Shown in pieces: positions 1 to 11,099 of a stretch of 64,000 nt of DNA (its first letter is position 1; every line of letters begins with the position of its first letter). Below the pieces are notes generated by a model. It saw only the letters and a program-made list of their open reading frames with translations, made no database searches and was not told the DNA's origin. The stretch is from assembly GCA_029959085.1 (NCBI GenBank), contig JARWIR010000005.1, forward strand, positions 51,710,733 to 51,774,732. The letters run 5' to 3'. The translations under genes were made by a program, and so were the position numbers. The DNA comes from Nemophila menziesii. Its lineage: Eukaryota; Streptophyta; Magnoliopsida; Boraginales; Hydrophyllaceae.

Positions 1-1020
1 CAAGAGCCATGTAGGCATTTCTATGCAGGTCTTGTTTATACTGCACTTACAATTACGGTTGACGTCATGCATTATGAACCTTACTCTTACCTGGATGTTA
101 TTAGTTGTAAAAATAGGAAGTTTTGGGTTGATGACAAGGATGATGAGTATAATTCTTTACTACTTAATAAAACTTGGATTTTAGTTGCTAAATCTAGTGA
201 TGCTAAACTTGTAGATTGTATATGTCTTTACATACTTAAAGAGGGGGTAGTTATGATAGAGATTCAACTAGGTATAAGGCTAGGCTAGTGAATAAAGGTT
301 ATACTCAGAGAGAGGGTGTTGATTTTATTAAAATTTTCTCACTTGTTATTAAGTTTAAAACCATTAGGGTTATGTTAGCCTACACAGCTTGTTTTAACCT
401 TGAAATCAAGCAATTAGATGTTAAGACAACTTTCTTACATGATGACTTATAAGAAACTATCTATGTGAGGTAGCCTGGAAGTTACCTTGATCCAAATTTA
501 CCCCATCATGTTTGACTTTTGAAAAAATATATATATGGCTTGATACAGCACCCAAGGCAATGGTATAAGAGGTTTGATACTTTTGTCCTAAATATTGGAT
601 ATCAGAGGTCTAAGTATGATTCTTGTTTTTACTTTACTTGGAAAGAAAAATGTAGGATTTACAATCTTTTATATGTGGATAAAATGTTGATTACTCTGCC
701 CCTGATTGAAAAATTGAAATGTGCATTGAAATCTGACTTCGATATGAAAGACTTAGGAAATTCTAGGAAAATATTGTGCATGATTATTGATAGGGACATA
801 GATAGTTGCATATTAAAGTTACATCAAGAACCATATTTGAAAAACATTGTTTCTAAATATGGTAACCTGAATTGCAAACATGACAGATGCCCTTGGCTGG
901 ACATTTTGTTTTGTCTAAACAACTTTTCCCCAAGTCCCAATCTGATATGTTTTGGGTTCACTTATGTATGCTATATAAAGTACTAAACCTGATTTGTCTT
1001 TCTCTATCTCTAATTTTAAT
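1..1020 (+). pseudogene. Ty1/copia reverse transcriptase remnant
   Basis: Broken reverse-transcriptase part of a copia-type Pol polyprotein; the window starts inside it. Translations in shifting frames give recognisable copia RT segments: NKTWILV near 166-190, a YTQREGVDF-like stretch near 300-330, and a longer open stretch at 519-986. The catalytic motif normally read as YVDDM appears as YVDKM (around 674-690), so the second catalytic Asp is lost. Several frameshifts and stops separate the pieces. RNase H, a PPT and a 3' LTR follow in the right order. The family assignment is firm; the copy cannot be active. The 5' part (LTR, gag, integrase) lies outside the window. Confidence 0.85.
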
Positions 1021-1029
1021 AGATTCATG

Positions 1030-1600
1030 ACAAATCCAGGTTATGATCATTGGTTAGCTATATAACATGTTTTTGCTTATGTGAATTCTACTTTAAATGT
1101 TGGTTTGGTATATGGTAATCATAACTATCCATTTAAGCTAGTTGGATATGTAGATTCTGACTTTGCAGGTTTTAGAGACTCTAGAAAGTCTACTACAACA
1201 TATTTTTTAACCCTGGGCAAGAATTACATCTCATGGAAATCTCAGCTTCAACAACTAGTAGCTCTTTCTACCACAAAGTCTGAGTATGTGGCTATTACAG
1301 ATTGTGTTAAAGAAGCAATCTGGTTAGAGAATTTCCTCAAAGAGTTTAAGTTGGTAAAAGGTGTTTCAGTTGTGTTTTCTGATAGCCAAAGTGCAATTCA
1401 CTTAAGAAAAAATCTTGTGTATCAGGAAAGGACTAAACATATTGATGTAAAATATCATATTATTAGAGATATTATGTCTAATAATTAAGTGAAACTGGCG
1501 AAAATTTAAACTGAACTGAATCCTTCTAATATGGGCAATAAAGTGGTTTCTAACTCCAAATTCAAGCTCTGTTTGGATTTGATGTGTGTTGGTTAATTTT
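1030..1600 (+). pseudogene. Ty1/copia RNase H remnant
   Basis: RNase H domain of the same copia element, read mainly in one frame at 1081-1488. Visible motifs are GYVDSDFAG (first catalytic Asp region), SKSTTTYFLTLG-like, ISWKSQLQQLVALSTTKSEY (catalytic Glu) and FSDSQSAIHL (catalytic Asp), with the closing TKHIDVKYHIIRD. After a stop at 1486-1488 the same frame still reads a copia C-terminal tail of the type NKVV..SKFKLCLDL, ending near 1590. The domain is well conserved compared with the RT upstream. It ends about 110 bp before the PPT and 3' LTR, as expected for a copia element. Confidence 0.88.
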
Positions 1601-1700
1601 TGGTGTAGGTAATTTGGGCAATGATGATGGTGAGTATGTGGTCTCGACTATAGCCCCTTAGGATGTGATGTTCTTGTAGTTGATCTTATTGCTACACAGT

Positions 1701-1712
1701 TAAAGGTGGAGA
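1701..1712 (+). promoter_or_regulatory. Copia polypurine tract
   Basis: Purine-rich TAAAGGTGGAGA directly before the LTR start TGTTCTTATA. It matches the usual copia AAGTGGGAGAT tract in sequence and in position after RNase H. It would prime plus-strand DNA synthesis. Confidence 0.6.
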
Positions 1713-2371
1713 TGTTCTTATATGTGAAATATGTGATGTGTGTTTGACTTGCCTAATTTAGAATTTTTTACTTAGTCAAATGTTTTTCTTATATCCAGGC
1801 TTGACCACTTGACTTATACGCGTGGACTTTCCAAAGCGTCTTTTGGTTAAGTAATCCGGAAAAGCTTATAAACCGTTGATCGTGATTAAGATGGACGGCT
1901 AAGAATCGTGACCTACTTGTTCCATATAAAAGAGAAATCTCTTTATAGCCTCATTCATTCTCTTCAATCACTCTTCTCAGAAAGCTCTCTCGTCTCTTCA
2001 GACTCAAACTTAGGACTTGATCTTTGTGTTCATTCAAAGCTTGAAGTCACGTGAAATAGTTAGCTAAATCTTAGTGTTACTCGAATCCTCTTAATTCGAG
2101 GTTAGATATTCAGCGTAGTTAGTATTGAGCTTAGATTAGCGGTTTCTATGTCTAGGGTTTCGTGAATACTTTGAACCTTTTAAGAGTAACAAGTGTAACC
2201 GGCGATAACGGTGGTTATAGTGGATCGATGCCCTCATATCGGAGCCCAACATGGTTGTAGATAACATTTTGTCGAACCACGATATATTATGTGTTCTTTT
2301 AATTTATGTTCTTTAATTTCTTTCTGAAAATCTATATGAAACGTGATCTAAACTCAAACGGTTTTATAACA
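1713..2371 (+). mobile_element. Ty1/copia 3' LTR
   Basis: About 659 bp running from TGTTCTTATATG to GGTTTTATAACA, directly after a PPT. It has the TG...CA ends expected of an LTR and a promoter-like TATAAAA at 1925-1931, followed by a pyrimidine-rich start region. The left end is well supported by the PPT. The right end is the best TG...CA candidate, but it cannot be tested because the 5' LTR and the left target-site duplication lie outside the window; the five bases after it are GTAAA. Confidence 0.5.
1925..1931 (+). promoter_or_regulatory. TATA box in copia LTR
   Basis: TATAAAA about 210 bp into the LTR, followed by a C/T-rich stretch with TCATTCATTCTCTTCAATCA-like sequence typical of plant transcription starts. 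It would mark the U3/R boundary. Activity cannot be judged from sequence. Confidence 0.5.
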
Positions 2372-2647
2372 GTAAAAAAAAAGGTAAGTCGTCGATACTT
2401 AGGGACTTTGGATTTGGTCTGTTATGTTGTTATCTTAGACATGCAAAGGGTTTGGGACCTTATGTAGAGGATGCAAACTTTTTTTTAATCTTGGAAGATG
2501 GTTGCTCTTGTCAACTAGATGGTGGTTTCAGGGGAGTTTGGAGGATATAGAACAAAGCTAACTAGATGAAAAATGGTATTAAAGAGAGGAGTACGCATAA
2601 GAAAGGGAATATTGTTGATGCACTAGAGATCGTTGGCACAATGATCA
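2372..2647. other. Unassigned DNA between copia LTR and element B
   Basis: No convincing ORF or repeat family is seen. At the right edge (about 2638-2686) the motif GATCAT.GGCGCATA is repeated in short order. The left boundary of element B lies somewhere here or just after. Confidence 0.4.
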
Positions 2648-3315
2648 TTGGCGCATAGATCATGGGCGCATAGATCATTAGCGATGTTTTATGTGGATTA
2701 TATGTATGTACCTCTTTGGTTGTATATTGGACCGGCATATCGGTCCAATGACAGACCTACCTGCCCCAATCTGTATCGTAATTCGCGCGCAAGGGTCGCG
2801 ACGTTTCAAGGTCAAAAAGTTAAAAAATTCAGACCCGACATACCAGTGCGCAGCGTGACAGAATTCTTGAAGTGGAGGTTTGTTCAAATTTTACTTCATG
2901 GTCCTTTAGCCTCCTTCCCGAAAGAACCCAAAATCCATGAAACTCCATTGAAACTATAGCTAATCTTCACCTCACATCAAATCACCGCCAAAGCACCATT
3001 AATTCTTATAAAAAAATCCTTCTCTACTTCCTTGTAAACAATATTCAAAATCCCAAATCAATCCAAACCATTTAAAATCAAAGAATCAAAACAAAAATTT
3101 CAAAATTGTTTTTCCAAAATTCTTTAAACCCATAAAAAAAGCAAGAGTTTATCATACCCACATAGAGAATCCTCATCCTAAAACCGTTCCTACCCAAATA
3201 ACACTTTCTCAACCAAAAATCAAGGGGTAAATTTTTTTTAGAAGTGTTCAAATCTTTGAGTTGGAGGTCAATTGAGATAACAAAAAGAACAGAGTCATTA
3301 TCCACTGTTAGGGAG

Positions 3316-4360
3316 ATGAAGAAGAATCAAAACAATGTATTGGGTAGTAGTGAGAAGAAATCAACTGAGAAGAGTGCAAGTTCGGGAACAGTGAAAAAGG
3401 GAAAAACGGGGCAAGATAGTTGAGAAAAGCATACAGTGGTGAAATCAAAGAGCAAAGAAGTTACAACTTCCAAGGACAACACACCATAACCTCTAACCAA
3501 TCGAGACTTCTATACCCGAGGAAAGCAAAGCTTCAAAGGCCTTGTTAGCTATCACCAAAGAATATCTTCCCAAATTACCACTAGCTCATGAGAGAATATT
3601 TGAAATACAAGTTCGAGAATGAGAATACAAGAGATTTCTATATATGGGTGAGAGATTGGGATGGAGCACATTCATGAGAAGGCCTTCAAAATTATGTATA
3701 GAGATTGCTATTTAGGCCTCTTTAGCCGAGATAGTAATGGTCGATTTCCAGTTACAGGAAATTTAGTTCCTATCACAATTGAAGAATTTTGAAACCACTT
3801 CGAGTTTAAGAAATTGGTTAGTCCATGCAAATATCAAGAAGCAGTGAAGAATTTCGATAATTTTGACTGGGAACTACTTTATGAACATGTGTTGAGTCAT
3901 GATTTAGTGCAATTACACAAAGGAAAGATTTAGTGGCCTTGTCTTTACAAGAACCTTCAACCCGAAGCTAGTGTTTGGCACCACTTCATCATTCCAAATG
4001 TTTGGGGAAACACTCGTACCTTGGAAGTAAGTAAGAAATTTCCCTGTTCTTGACTTGTGTTATGAAAGAAGTGGAAGTAGATGTAGCGCAAGTTATCTTT
4101 GATGAGGTCATGCGAATAACGATATTCCCGTCAATGATCACTAGCCTACTAAGAAAAGCGAAGGTGGAGCTTGGTGAGAAAGATTCACTTATGTATGATA
4201 TTACATCCAACATTGATGATATATGGATCACAAAGATTTTATAAGGAGCAGTTGCAAAGATACATGAAAAAGACAAGGATCTTGCGCGGCAAGAAAGAGT
4301 AAAGGAGAGATTTAACAAATTAGAAGCACTTCCTTGGCCAATGATGTGGCACAAATAAAA
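3316..4360 (+). pseudogene. Decayed third ORF with plant-transposon domain (element B)
   Basis: A third ORF downstream of the pol position. It starts with a Lys/Ser-rich head (MKKNQNNVLGSSEKKSTEKS) and is broken by several stops and frameshifts. Its middle reads as a domain often annotated 'putative plant transposon protein' in Athila-type elements: an LQPEASVWHHFIIPN segment near 3955-4000, then VAQVIFDEVMR and IFPSMITSLLRKAKVELG at 4082-4180. The end (near 4230-4360) is Lys/Glu-rich and probably helical. Elements D and E appear to keep only head and tail of such an ORF. The function of this domain is not established. The copy is non-functional. Confidence 0.6.
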
Positions 4361-4536
4361 GTAAATCAAGTGCACATAGTAACACTCCTAGAGAAATTAA
4401 AGCGCGATATCACAAAAGATCTACCACATCCTATTTTGGATGTTGATAATGCGAGAAAATTGCCTCGAGAGTATGATCAATTTCTTCCTTACCATTTATG
4501 TATATGAAATATTTGTTAGTTTTTAATTTCTTTATC

Positions 4537-4580
4537 GAGTCGTGGGAACACGACTCATTTTTTAGTTGGGGGTGTGGGGA
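4537..4580 (+). promoter_or_regulatory. Hairpin plus internal PPT-like tract (element B)
   Basis: Stem GAGTCGTG / CACGACTC (4537-4544 and 4549-4556) with loop GGAA, followed eight bases later by AGTTGGGGGTGTGGGGA (4564-4580). The same arrangement occurs in elements C, D and E. The G-rich tract resembles the terminal PPT of these elements and may be a second plus-strand initiation site; that is inference. Confidence 0.6.
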
Positions 4581-5977
4581 TTCGTTGTCCTCATCTCCAT
4601 TTTATGTGGTTTTACTGTTTTTTGGAAGATATTAAAATATTTGACACATACGATTTAATGTAGTGTGTGTTTAATAGCTTGAAAGCATAAGCTTATTAAG
4701 TTAATGATATAAAGTAATAGGTTTATGAGCTGATTATTTCATATGCTTTGAGTATGAATAGGAAAAACACATTGATAGTAAAAAAAGATTAGTAAGCAAT
4801 GTGGTAGAAGTATGTTTGATCTTAGGGCACCTTATGGGTTGTGTAGGCTGTGAGACCCGAGCTAGTTGATAAACCCATTTAATGAACGTTCCAAAGGTGA
4901 GAAAGTAACGAAAATGCATAATTTAGAAAGTGATTAAGGTGGTTCTTTGATAAGCCATTTGTTTCCTTTTAGCTTGCTGTCCAATCATTATATTTATATT
5001 CTTCTCAACCCCTTTTAGCCTTTCTAAAGCCTTTTCATTTAGCCATGTTATAAGCCATACCATTTAGATTGTAGGACTTTTCCATATGACCCGCACTCGA
5101 ATCGCGATGCATAGACAGTCGTTTTAGAGATTGAGTGTGGGGTGGTAGGTTCACCTTATGGGAAATATTATTGGGTTGGGTTTTTGAGCTTATATATTTG
5201 TTCTCTATATTTTGATGATGATTCATCGTTTTATATTGTGACCCTTTACCGGGTTAAAAGTAAATGAGAAAAGAATTAAAAAGAAATATGTTGAAAGAGT
5301 AGCATGATACCTCATATCAACAAGAGAGTCATAGCTGTATTACAAAAGAAAAAATTGATATGAAAAGAGTATATGATTTGGACCGGCAAAGTGAAATTTT
5401 TTATGTCAACATCTCAATGCTTTATATTGGGTTATTGGGGATGCTAATTAGTGCATCAAATCATTGTGTTGACTGAGAATGTTTTATGAGAGTAACTCCA
5501 AGTCTAGGGCGATTTCTTGATGTCCAGTGAGGATAGAGCCAAAAGCTCACTCTAAATTATCCAAATATACTGTCATACCGTCCCTAAGCCAACACTACAA
5601 CATTAAAGACCTTATGATTCTTTGCTATGTGATCTAGAAATAATTGAACCATTAGGGAGTAGTTAGATGGATCATTAGATACTAGTTAGGCTCGATAAAC
5701 AATCTATAGCCTCCATGTTAAACTAAGTGAAGAACCCCTACTTCGTGCATTGCAAAGCTAATCTAATCTTAAATTTGAACCGTGTTGATCATTTGTATGA
5801 TAAGTATACATTTAATTTAGTTTGAAATTATTATTACATGAAATTCTCTAAGTAGTTTCTTTGAGTTTATTATCCATATTCTTCTATCTTCTTTTCATTG
5901 TGCTTAATTGACTTAGGTGTGTATTTAGAGACTTCCCTATGTTCGTATTCTTTATTTAATCGGGAAGATACAAATTT

Positions 5978-5990
5978 GAGTTGGGGGTCT
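5978..5990 (+). promoter_or_regulatory. Terminal PPT of element B
   Basis: GAGTTGGGGGTCT immediately before the LTR start TGATGTCTCC. The same tract stands before the 3' LTR of elements C, D and E. Confidence 0.8.
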
Positions 5991-7479
5991 TGATGTCTCC
6001 ATATTCTTAATATATATTTTTTCTAGGGGTAAGGCATCATTTTAGGTGTATTTGATTAATTTCTAAGGGTTTTGCCCCCACTAAAAGATAATTTCTTAAT
6101 TCGTGTCTTAATTTGGAAATTTATTACTTTTAGAGCATATTTGGTATAATTTGTGTGTTAATGTGAATATCTTAAGGTTTATGGAATATGATTAGATGCA
6201 AAATCAATTCCAAGGAGTTAAGGAAAGAAGATCCAGGAAAAATCGGGAGATAAAAGGAAACAAAGTTGAATTTAGGAAAGAAAAGGCTGCCAAATAAAGT
6301 TGCCAAATCTTCAGGGACGTCCACAAAAGTGAAGATAAATACAAATCGGATGCAATTTTGGAAGATTCATTAAAGGGTTACGTAGATCTATTTGTTTTGG
6401 TCGTTTGGATATAAAGTACGCAAAATTTGTCCCAATAACGAAGTAAATATGATCAAAACAAGCAGAAGTGTTTATCATGTCCTATATTTTAGGAAACAAA
6501 TTTGAGTTGGACTTGGACTCCATTTACTTGTCATCCACTCCAAGATTTCGACCTAGGATTATAAAACACATATAAATACACCCTCTATTATAAATATGTC
6601 CTTACTTAATCATTAGTCCATAGTATCAAGTGGCAACATCAAGAGAAGCAAATTGACAGTTTGTATCTTTATTTTAGTTTATTTTTAGTTAGAATGAACT
6701 AAATTTCCCTTAGCTTGGGTTATGAATATGTATAATCTTTTAATTTTATTTTCTTCTATCTAAGTTTGTTTAGGAAAAACCTTTTTAAATGAATTGAGCT
6801 TCTTAACCTTTGTATTTGTTTTATGTGTTTTGATCTATTCACTGTAGTTCTCCAATGCATGAGTATAGGCTACCCCATTAATAACAATTGGATGGTCACC
6901 CAGAAGGGGTGTCTAATTATTAAAGCACCACATAAACGTCTATTGTGTGGTAGTGAACCTGGCGGGCTTGCCTAATTAGATAGTCAATAGGGTTTGAGAT
7001 TAACCAACCAATAATTGTGCAGGATCCCCTTACCCAAATCCCTTGGTAATTGTTAGGTCGCCACCTAAGTCCACCCGGAAGGGAGTTAGGAGGAATATAG
7101 AATCCTGACTAATTACTCTAAGAGCTTTAATTACCCTTATTACTAGTAGAAGAAATAGAAGTATAAGTGCATACACGCAAAGCTAAGCTATATCTCTCAT
7201 CTCATTCTTACGTATTTACTTTATTTGCATTAGTTTTTAGTTTAATTATTATCTTTCCAGTTATTCATATTTATTTAGTGTCTTTATTTCAAGCAACTAT
7301 TCTTTACTACGCTTTCTTTTCTAATCCACAGTTCTAACACACTAAGTCTCTGCGAACGAATCTTTTTTATTATCCAGACTTGCATACAGTATGTGATACT
7401 TGCAGTGAGTAACGTGATTAGTTAGGGTGATAGTTTTTATCTTTATTATCATTATTTTGTCACACCCGACCAGCCACCA
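5991..7479 (+). mobile_element. Athila-like 3' LTR (element B)
   Basis: 1489 bp from TGATGTCTCC to CAGCCACCA, nearly the same length as the LTRs of C, E and F (1477-1500). It shows the shared internal order: a start with TGATGTCTCC and a later GGCATCATTTT, the ATAAATACACCCTC promoter-like area near 6570-6590, ATGAACTAAATTT near 6695, and a terminal CACACCC..CCACCA. No PBS follows, so it is a 3' LTR. It is clearly older or more divergent than the other copies. No target-site duplication can be tested because the 5' LTR is missing. Confidence 0.75.
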
Positions 7480-7864
7480 ATCATATCAATCGAGGCATGA
7501 AAAGGATTATGGATCAAGTTGCGAAATATGCTAAAGTGAGCATCGACATCTCAAATTGGAAATGTAATTCGGTTATAGTTAGTCTCAATTATCTCGACAT
7601 ATTATGTAGAAATAAAGGAGTACGCTAGGATGGTATTTATAAAATGGTAAGTACTAAATCGAAAAAAAAAATTAAATATATAGGTATATATATACACTAG
7701 AGGTATTGTTCGAAAACAATTAATGAAAATAGATAACAATTTCTTCATTATTGGTTTAAACTTTTTCATTTAGATATCTAAGTAAACTATATGTCTATCC
7801 ATTTTTAGGGCAATGGATATGTAGAACTTCACATTCTCTAGACTCATGTATTAACAAATTTTTC
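7480..7864. other. Unassigned AT-rich DNA
   Basis: No ORF, repeat family or RNA gene recognised. It contains short AT-rich runs, including a TATATATA stretch near 7680-7695. Confidence 0.4.
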
Positions 7865-8158
7865 TATCAACAAATTTAAAATATCGGCAAAAATGAGAAG
7901 GGTCATTTGTATCATCAGTAGTTTTCCATTCATTAGACATTCATTTGAGAGTTTATTGATCCTTAGTGAGGGATTTTTCTCTATTATTTGCTATATTGTA
8001 CTTTTGCTTCTTGTTTTGGACACAATACATTTTATTGAGATTTTATGCCTTAATTGTGTGTTGAGTGTGTATCATTTAGGTGCATAGTTGACACAAGGTT
8101 CCAAGATGAGAAGAAGAAGAAGAAGAAGAAGAAGAAGAAGAAGAAGAAGAAGAAGAAG

Positions 8159-8191
<33 letters not shown>

Positions 8192-9583
8192 AAGATTCAA
8201 GATAAACCCCAAGCTATGACAGAAATTGAGCTTAATGTCACTTTTCCAAGTTGGAGCGTTTACCAGAGAAATCTTTGCACCTTAGTGTTTCAGACACTAT
8301 GACATATTGGTGAAAGATTTGGACCTAATTTCTTTTGATTTAGAGAGATCTTGAAGTCAGCGTGGTTTTCCAAGGGACGAAAGTAAATTCAGAGTTAAGA
8401 TGAAGAAGTTATGCTAATAACCGTTATCGTAGCTCGAACCTAAAATATGTTAAGTAAAACGGGTTAGGCCCCTTCTAAACCTAGTTAAGCAAGTGTAAAG
8501 GGGCCCAACGTTTTTTAGGTTGTATATAAGCCATTTTCCAGCCCTAATTTCATTATCTATCATATTATCCAAGGAGGACTCGATCAAGACAGAGAAGGGA
8601 GCGCTTATTTCAGAAGGAGGAGAAGAAGAGAAGGGAATGTCTATGAACCCAACGATTCTTCTCCTTTTGATATCTCGTTCCCATTATTCTTTACGATAAA
8701 TTTATTCTATTTTACCTTCTGAAAATGATTTTATTATTATTTTTTCTCTATTTTCCTTTATTTAATATGAGCTAAACATTTTATGCATGTGACTTGCAAT
8801 AGGTATGAACCCTAGTTAATTATTATTTACGTTTTGGATATTTGGGATAGTTTTCTATTGAAATGAATTGAAGTTTTATTATACCATTGTTTTATATATT
8901 CGTGCTTGTTTCCTAGCTATATCTTGATCATGTTTAGGTAGTTTGAGGCTTTCGTCTAACACTTGTATGGGGGTCGGATTTTTGGACATAGTATATAAAA
9001 GCCTAGTGGAAGGCATTGACATGGATGGGCTTGTCCTCTACGTAGTCTCTAGGGTAAGGAACTTTATTCATTGGATAGCTAGAGGGTGTGTAAAGTTGAG
9101 CTCTTGGTTCACCCTGACGGGGAGTTAAAGTGCATTTGAACCCTGACTGATGAGAATCACTCAATTCACCTTTATACCAATAACAAGATAATAATTGATT
9201 AGGAAGATTTCCAGCAAGCATCAAGCATTGAATCTCATATTATCGAAATTCTTTAGGATTTTAATTATTTGCACCTTTAGCTAAGTCTTTGTTTTATTTC
9301 AATTTTGTCCCTAATTTAAAAATCAAACAAATATTATTTATAATATATAATTTACCCTACAACTTTACATTATATTACATCCAAACCATATGTTTTAAAA
9401 TTTTAGTAGTCCCTGAGAACAATAGCCCTAAGCTTATCATACTTTTAACTGGCGACTACACTACTCGTACGCTTTTGGAGAGTCTTGGTTTCATCGGTAA
9501 CAAATTGTATAACACCTCGAACTGCAACATATGTAACAAATATAGTTTTCATTGCATATCTTTTTATTATCATTTTATCTCAA
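7865..9583 (+). mobile_element. LTR-like sequence of an unassigned gypsy element
   Basis: A non-coding stretch with the internal order of Athila/Tat-type LTRs: a TTGTATATAAGCC promoter-like box near 8519-8531, a region with TATGAACCCTAGTTAATTAT near 8803, then a short unstable segment with GGGGAGTTAAAG (9119) and CCCTGA.AACAATAGC (9410-9426), and a CGACTACACTACTCGTACGC-like end near 9453-9472. These features recur in other LTRs of this window, but the sequence is otherwise different and I cannot fix TG...CA ends or a target-site duplication. Its last bases may include the 5' edge of LINE I. It could be a solo LTR; confidence is low. Confidence 0.35.
8110..8188 (+). repeat. (GAA)n microsatellite
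   Basis: About 26 uninterrupted GAA/AAG units within the LTR-like stretch. Confidence 0.95.
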
Positions 9584-11083
9584 TGGTGGGGGCAAAGGTG
9601 TGATAAATAAATAGATAAATAAGAATAATAATAAAGAGCACACACCCTTGAGAACCACGGAACTCACTGCAAGTATCACAGATCGTTTGCAAGTTTTAAT
9701 GATAAGTCAAGTTCGTTCGCATGGATTTAATCTGTTAGATCTACTTATATTTAACAAGCGTAGATGAATTTAGATGTTTAGAATAAAATATAAAAAGATA
9801 AAATAATACGAATAACTATCTAATGCGAATAAATAAATAATACAAATAAATAAATATGAAAGTAAGTCAAATAGATTAGGATTACTAAGTCTATTACTAA
9901 ATTGTTATTCTAACCTGTCACATTAAGCATTATATATTAACCAGGATTCTAAATTCTACCTAGACTTTTCTAGGCTTAGGAGCAACCTCTCCACTACTAG
10001 GGATTCCTAAGTAATGATTGGTGATTAAATCAAACCTTAATGGCCATCTAGTTAAACTAGACGATTATGTGGTGTTATCAATAACTAAGATTAATCCTAA
10101 GATTGATCAGATCTAGGGAAATAAGTCAAAACACATAATAACAATATACGCCAAGCTTAATCAATTAAAATAACAAATAGTATTTAAAGACAAAATAATA
10201 ATCCAACAATTAAAAGTAAACTTACAGAATAAAAGCTTAGAAATATGGTTGAGAATAGATCTATAGCTAATTACTCTAAATATAGAGAAGGTGAGATGTA
10301 GAAGAGGAGTTTGTCAGTCCCCAATCTTCTTCTTCTTGTCTTCCTCTACAGGTCAACTTGCTTCTTGAATGAATAGCTTGATTCTAAGGATGAATAATAA
10401 ATATAAAGACCAAGCTATTATTTAAAACTAAAAAAATATAAGTAAGGATTAAGCCTAAGCTTGAAACTGAGCAAGGACATGTTTACAATGGTTTAAGGAT
10501 GTATTTATCGGTGTCATGGAAGCCCTAATTCGTTTTCTTGAAGGAGAAGTAAATAGTGGACTCCAAGCCCAGCACAAATTCGTAACCCTAAAAACATGCA
10601 ATCAGGCCCGTTTTTCTTTTGGTCCTAGAAGCTTCAATACTCATCCGTTTGACGCGTATGAGTACACCGAATTCATCGTCTCGGAAAGATCTTCGACTTT
10701 GCTCTTGACCGTTTCTCCAAATTCCTCACCGTTCTTGAGATATAAGCTGATTTATGGTCGTAGGTGCAGAAATTCAGGATTAAGGCAGCTTTTCCTTTTC
10801 CATGTTTTTAGCTTTTATTTCCTTATCTCCAATTACCATGCTTATCTCTTTCCATATATTGTAGTCTTTGACTTGGACTCTAATTAATCTCCATAATTAT
10901 CTTTAAAGCTTCACACTAAATAAATAATTAAACCCAATATGCTCTAAAAATATTATTTTACTAAATCAAGACTCAAAATAGGAAAGTGCACTATTTCTCA
11001 AGAAATTCGACTAAATGACTTCCTAAATCACTAAAAATGATGTCTCATCCTAATATAAATCTATCACAAATGAGGAGACATCA
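9584..11083 (-). mobile_element. 3' LTR of element C
   Basis: 1500 bp; on the minus strand it runs from TGATGTCTCCTCATTTGTGA to CACCTTTGCCCCCACCA. It pairs with the copy at 16429-17916, and by eye the two differ by scattered substitutions and a few small indels (for example about 14 bp near 10415-10430). Confidence 0.93.
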
Positions 11084-11099
11084 AGACCCCCAACTCAAA
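11084..11099 (-). promoter_or_regulatory. Terminal PPT of element C
   Basis: Plus-strand AGACCCCCAACTCAAA, that is TTTGAGTTGGGGGTCT on the element strand, directly against the 3' LTR. Confidence 0.85.

Larger units (their letters stand above)
2648..5990 (+). mobile_element. Element B: truncated Athila-like 3' internal region
   Basis: The 3' non-pol region of an Athila-like Ty3/gypsy element, in plus orientation. It shares a series of landmarks with elements C, D and E: an A/C-rich stretch before the third ORF (about 2910-3070, resembling the reverse complement of 13350-13590), a decayed third ORF, the hairpin plus G-rich tract at 4537-4580, the ATATGACCCGCACTCGAATC block at 5084-5103, an ACCGGCAAAGTG block near 5382, and a terminal PPT before the LTR. 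Gag, pol and the 5' LTR are absent, so this is a truncated copy. The exact left end is not resolved. Confidence 0.75.

Noticed and set aside
10516..10887. 123-codon plus-strand ORF that also occurs at 17349-17720
   Set aside because: It looks conserved because both copies lie in the paired LTRs of element C. It is antisense to the element, and no protein family is recognised.
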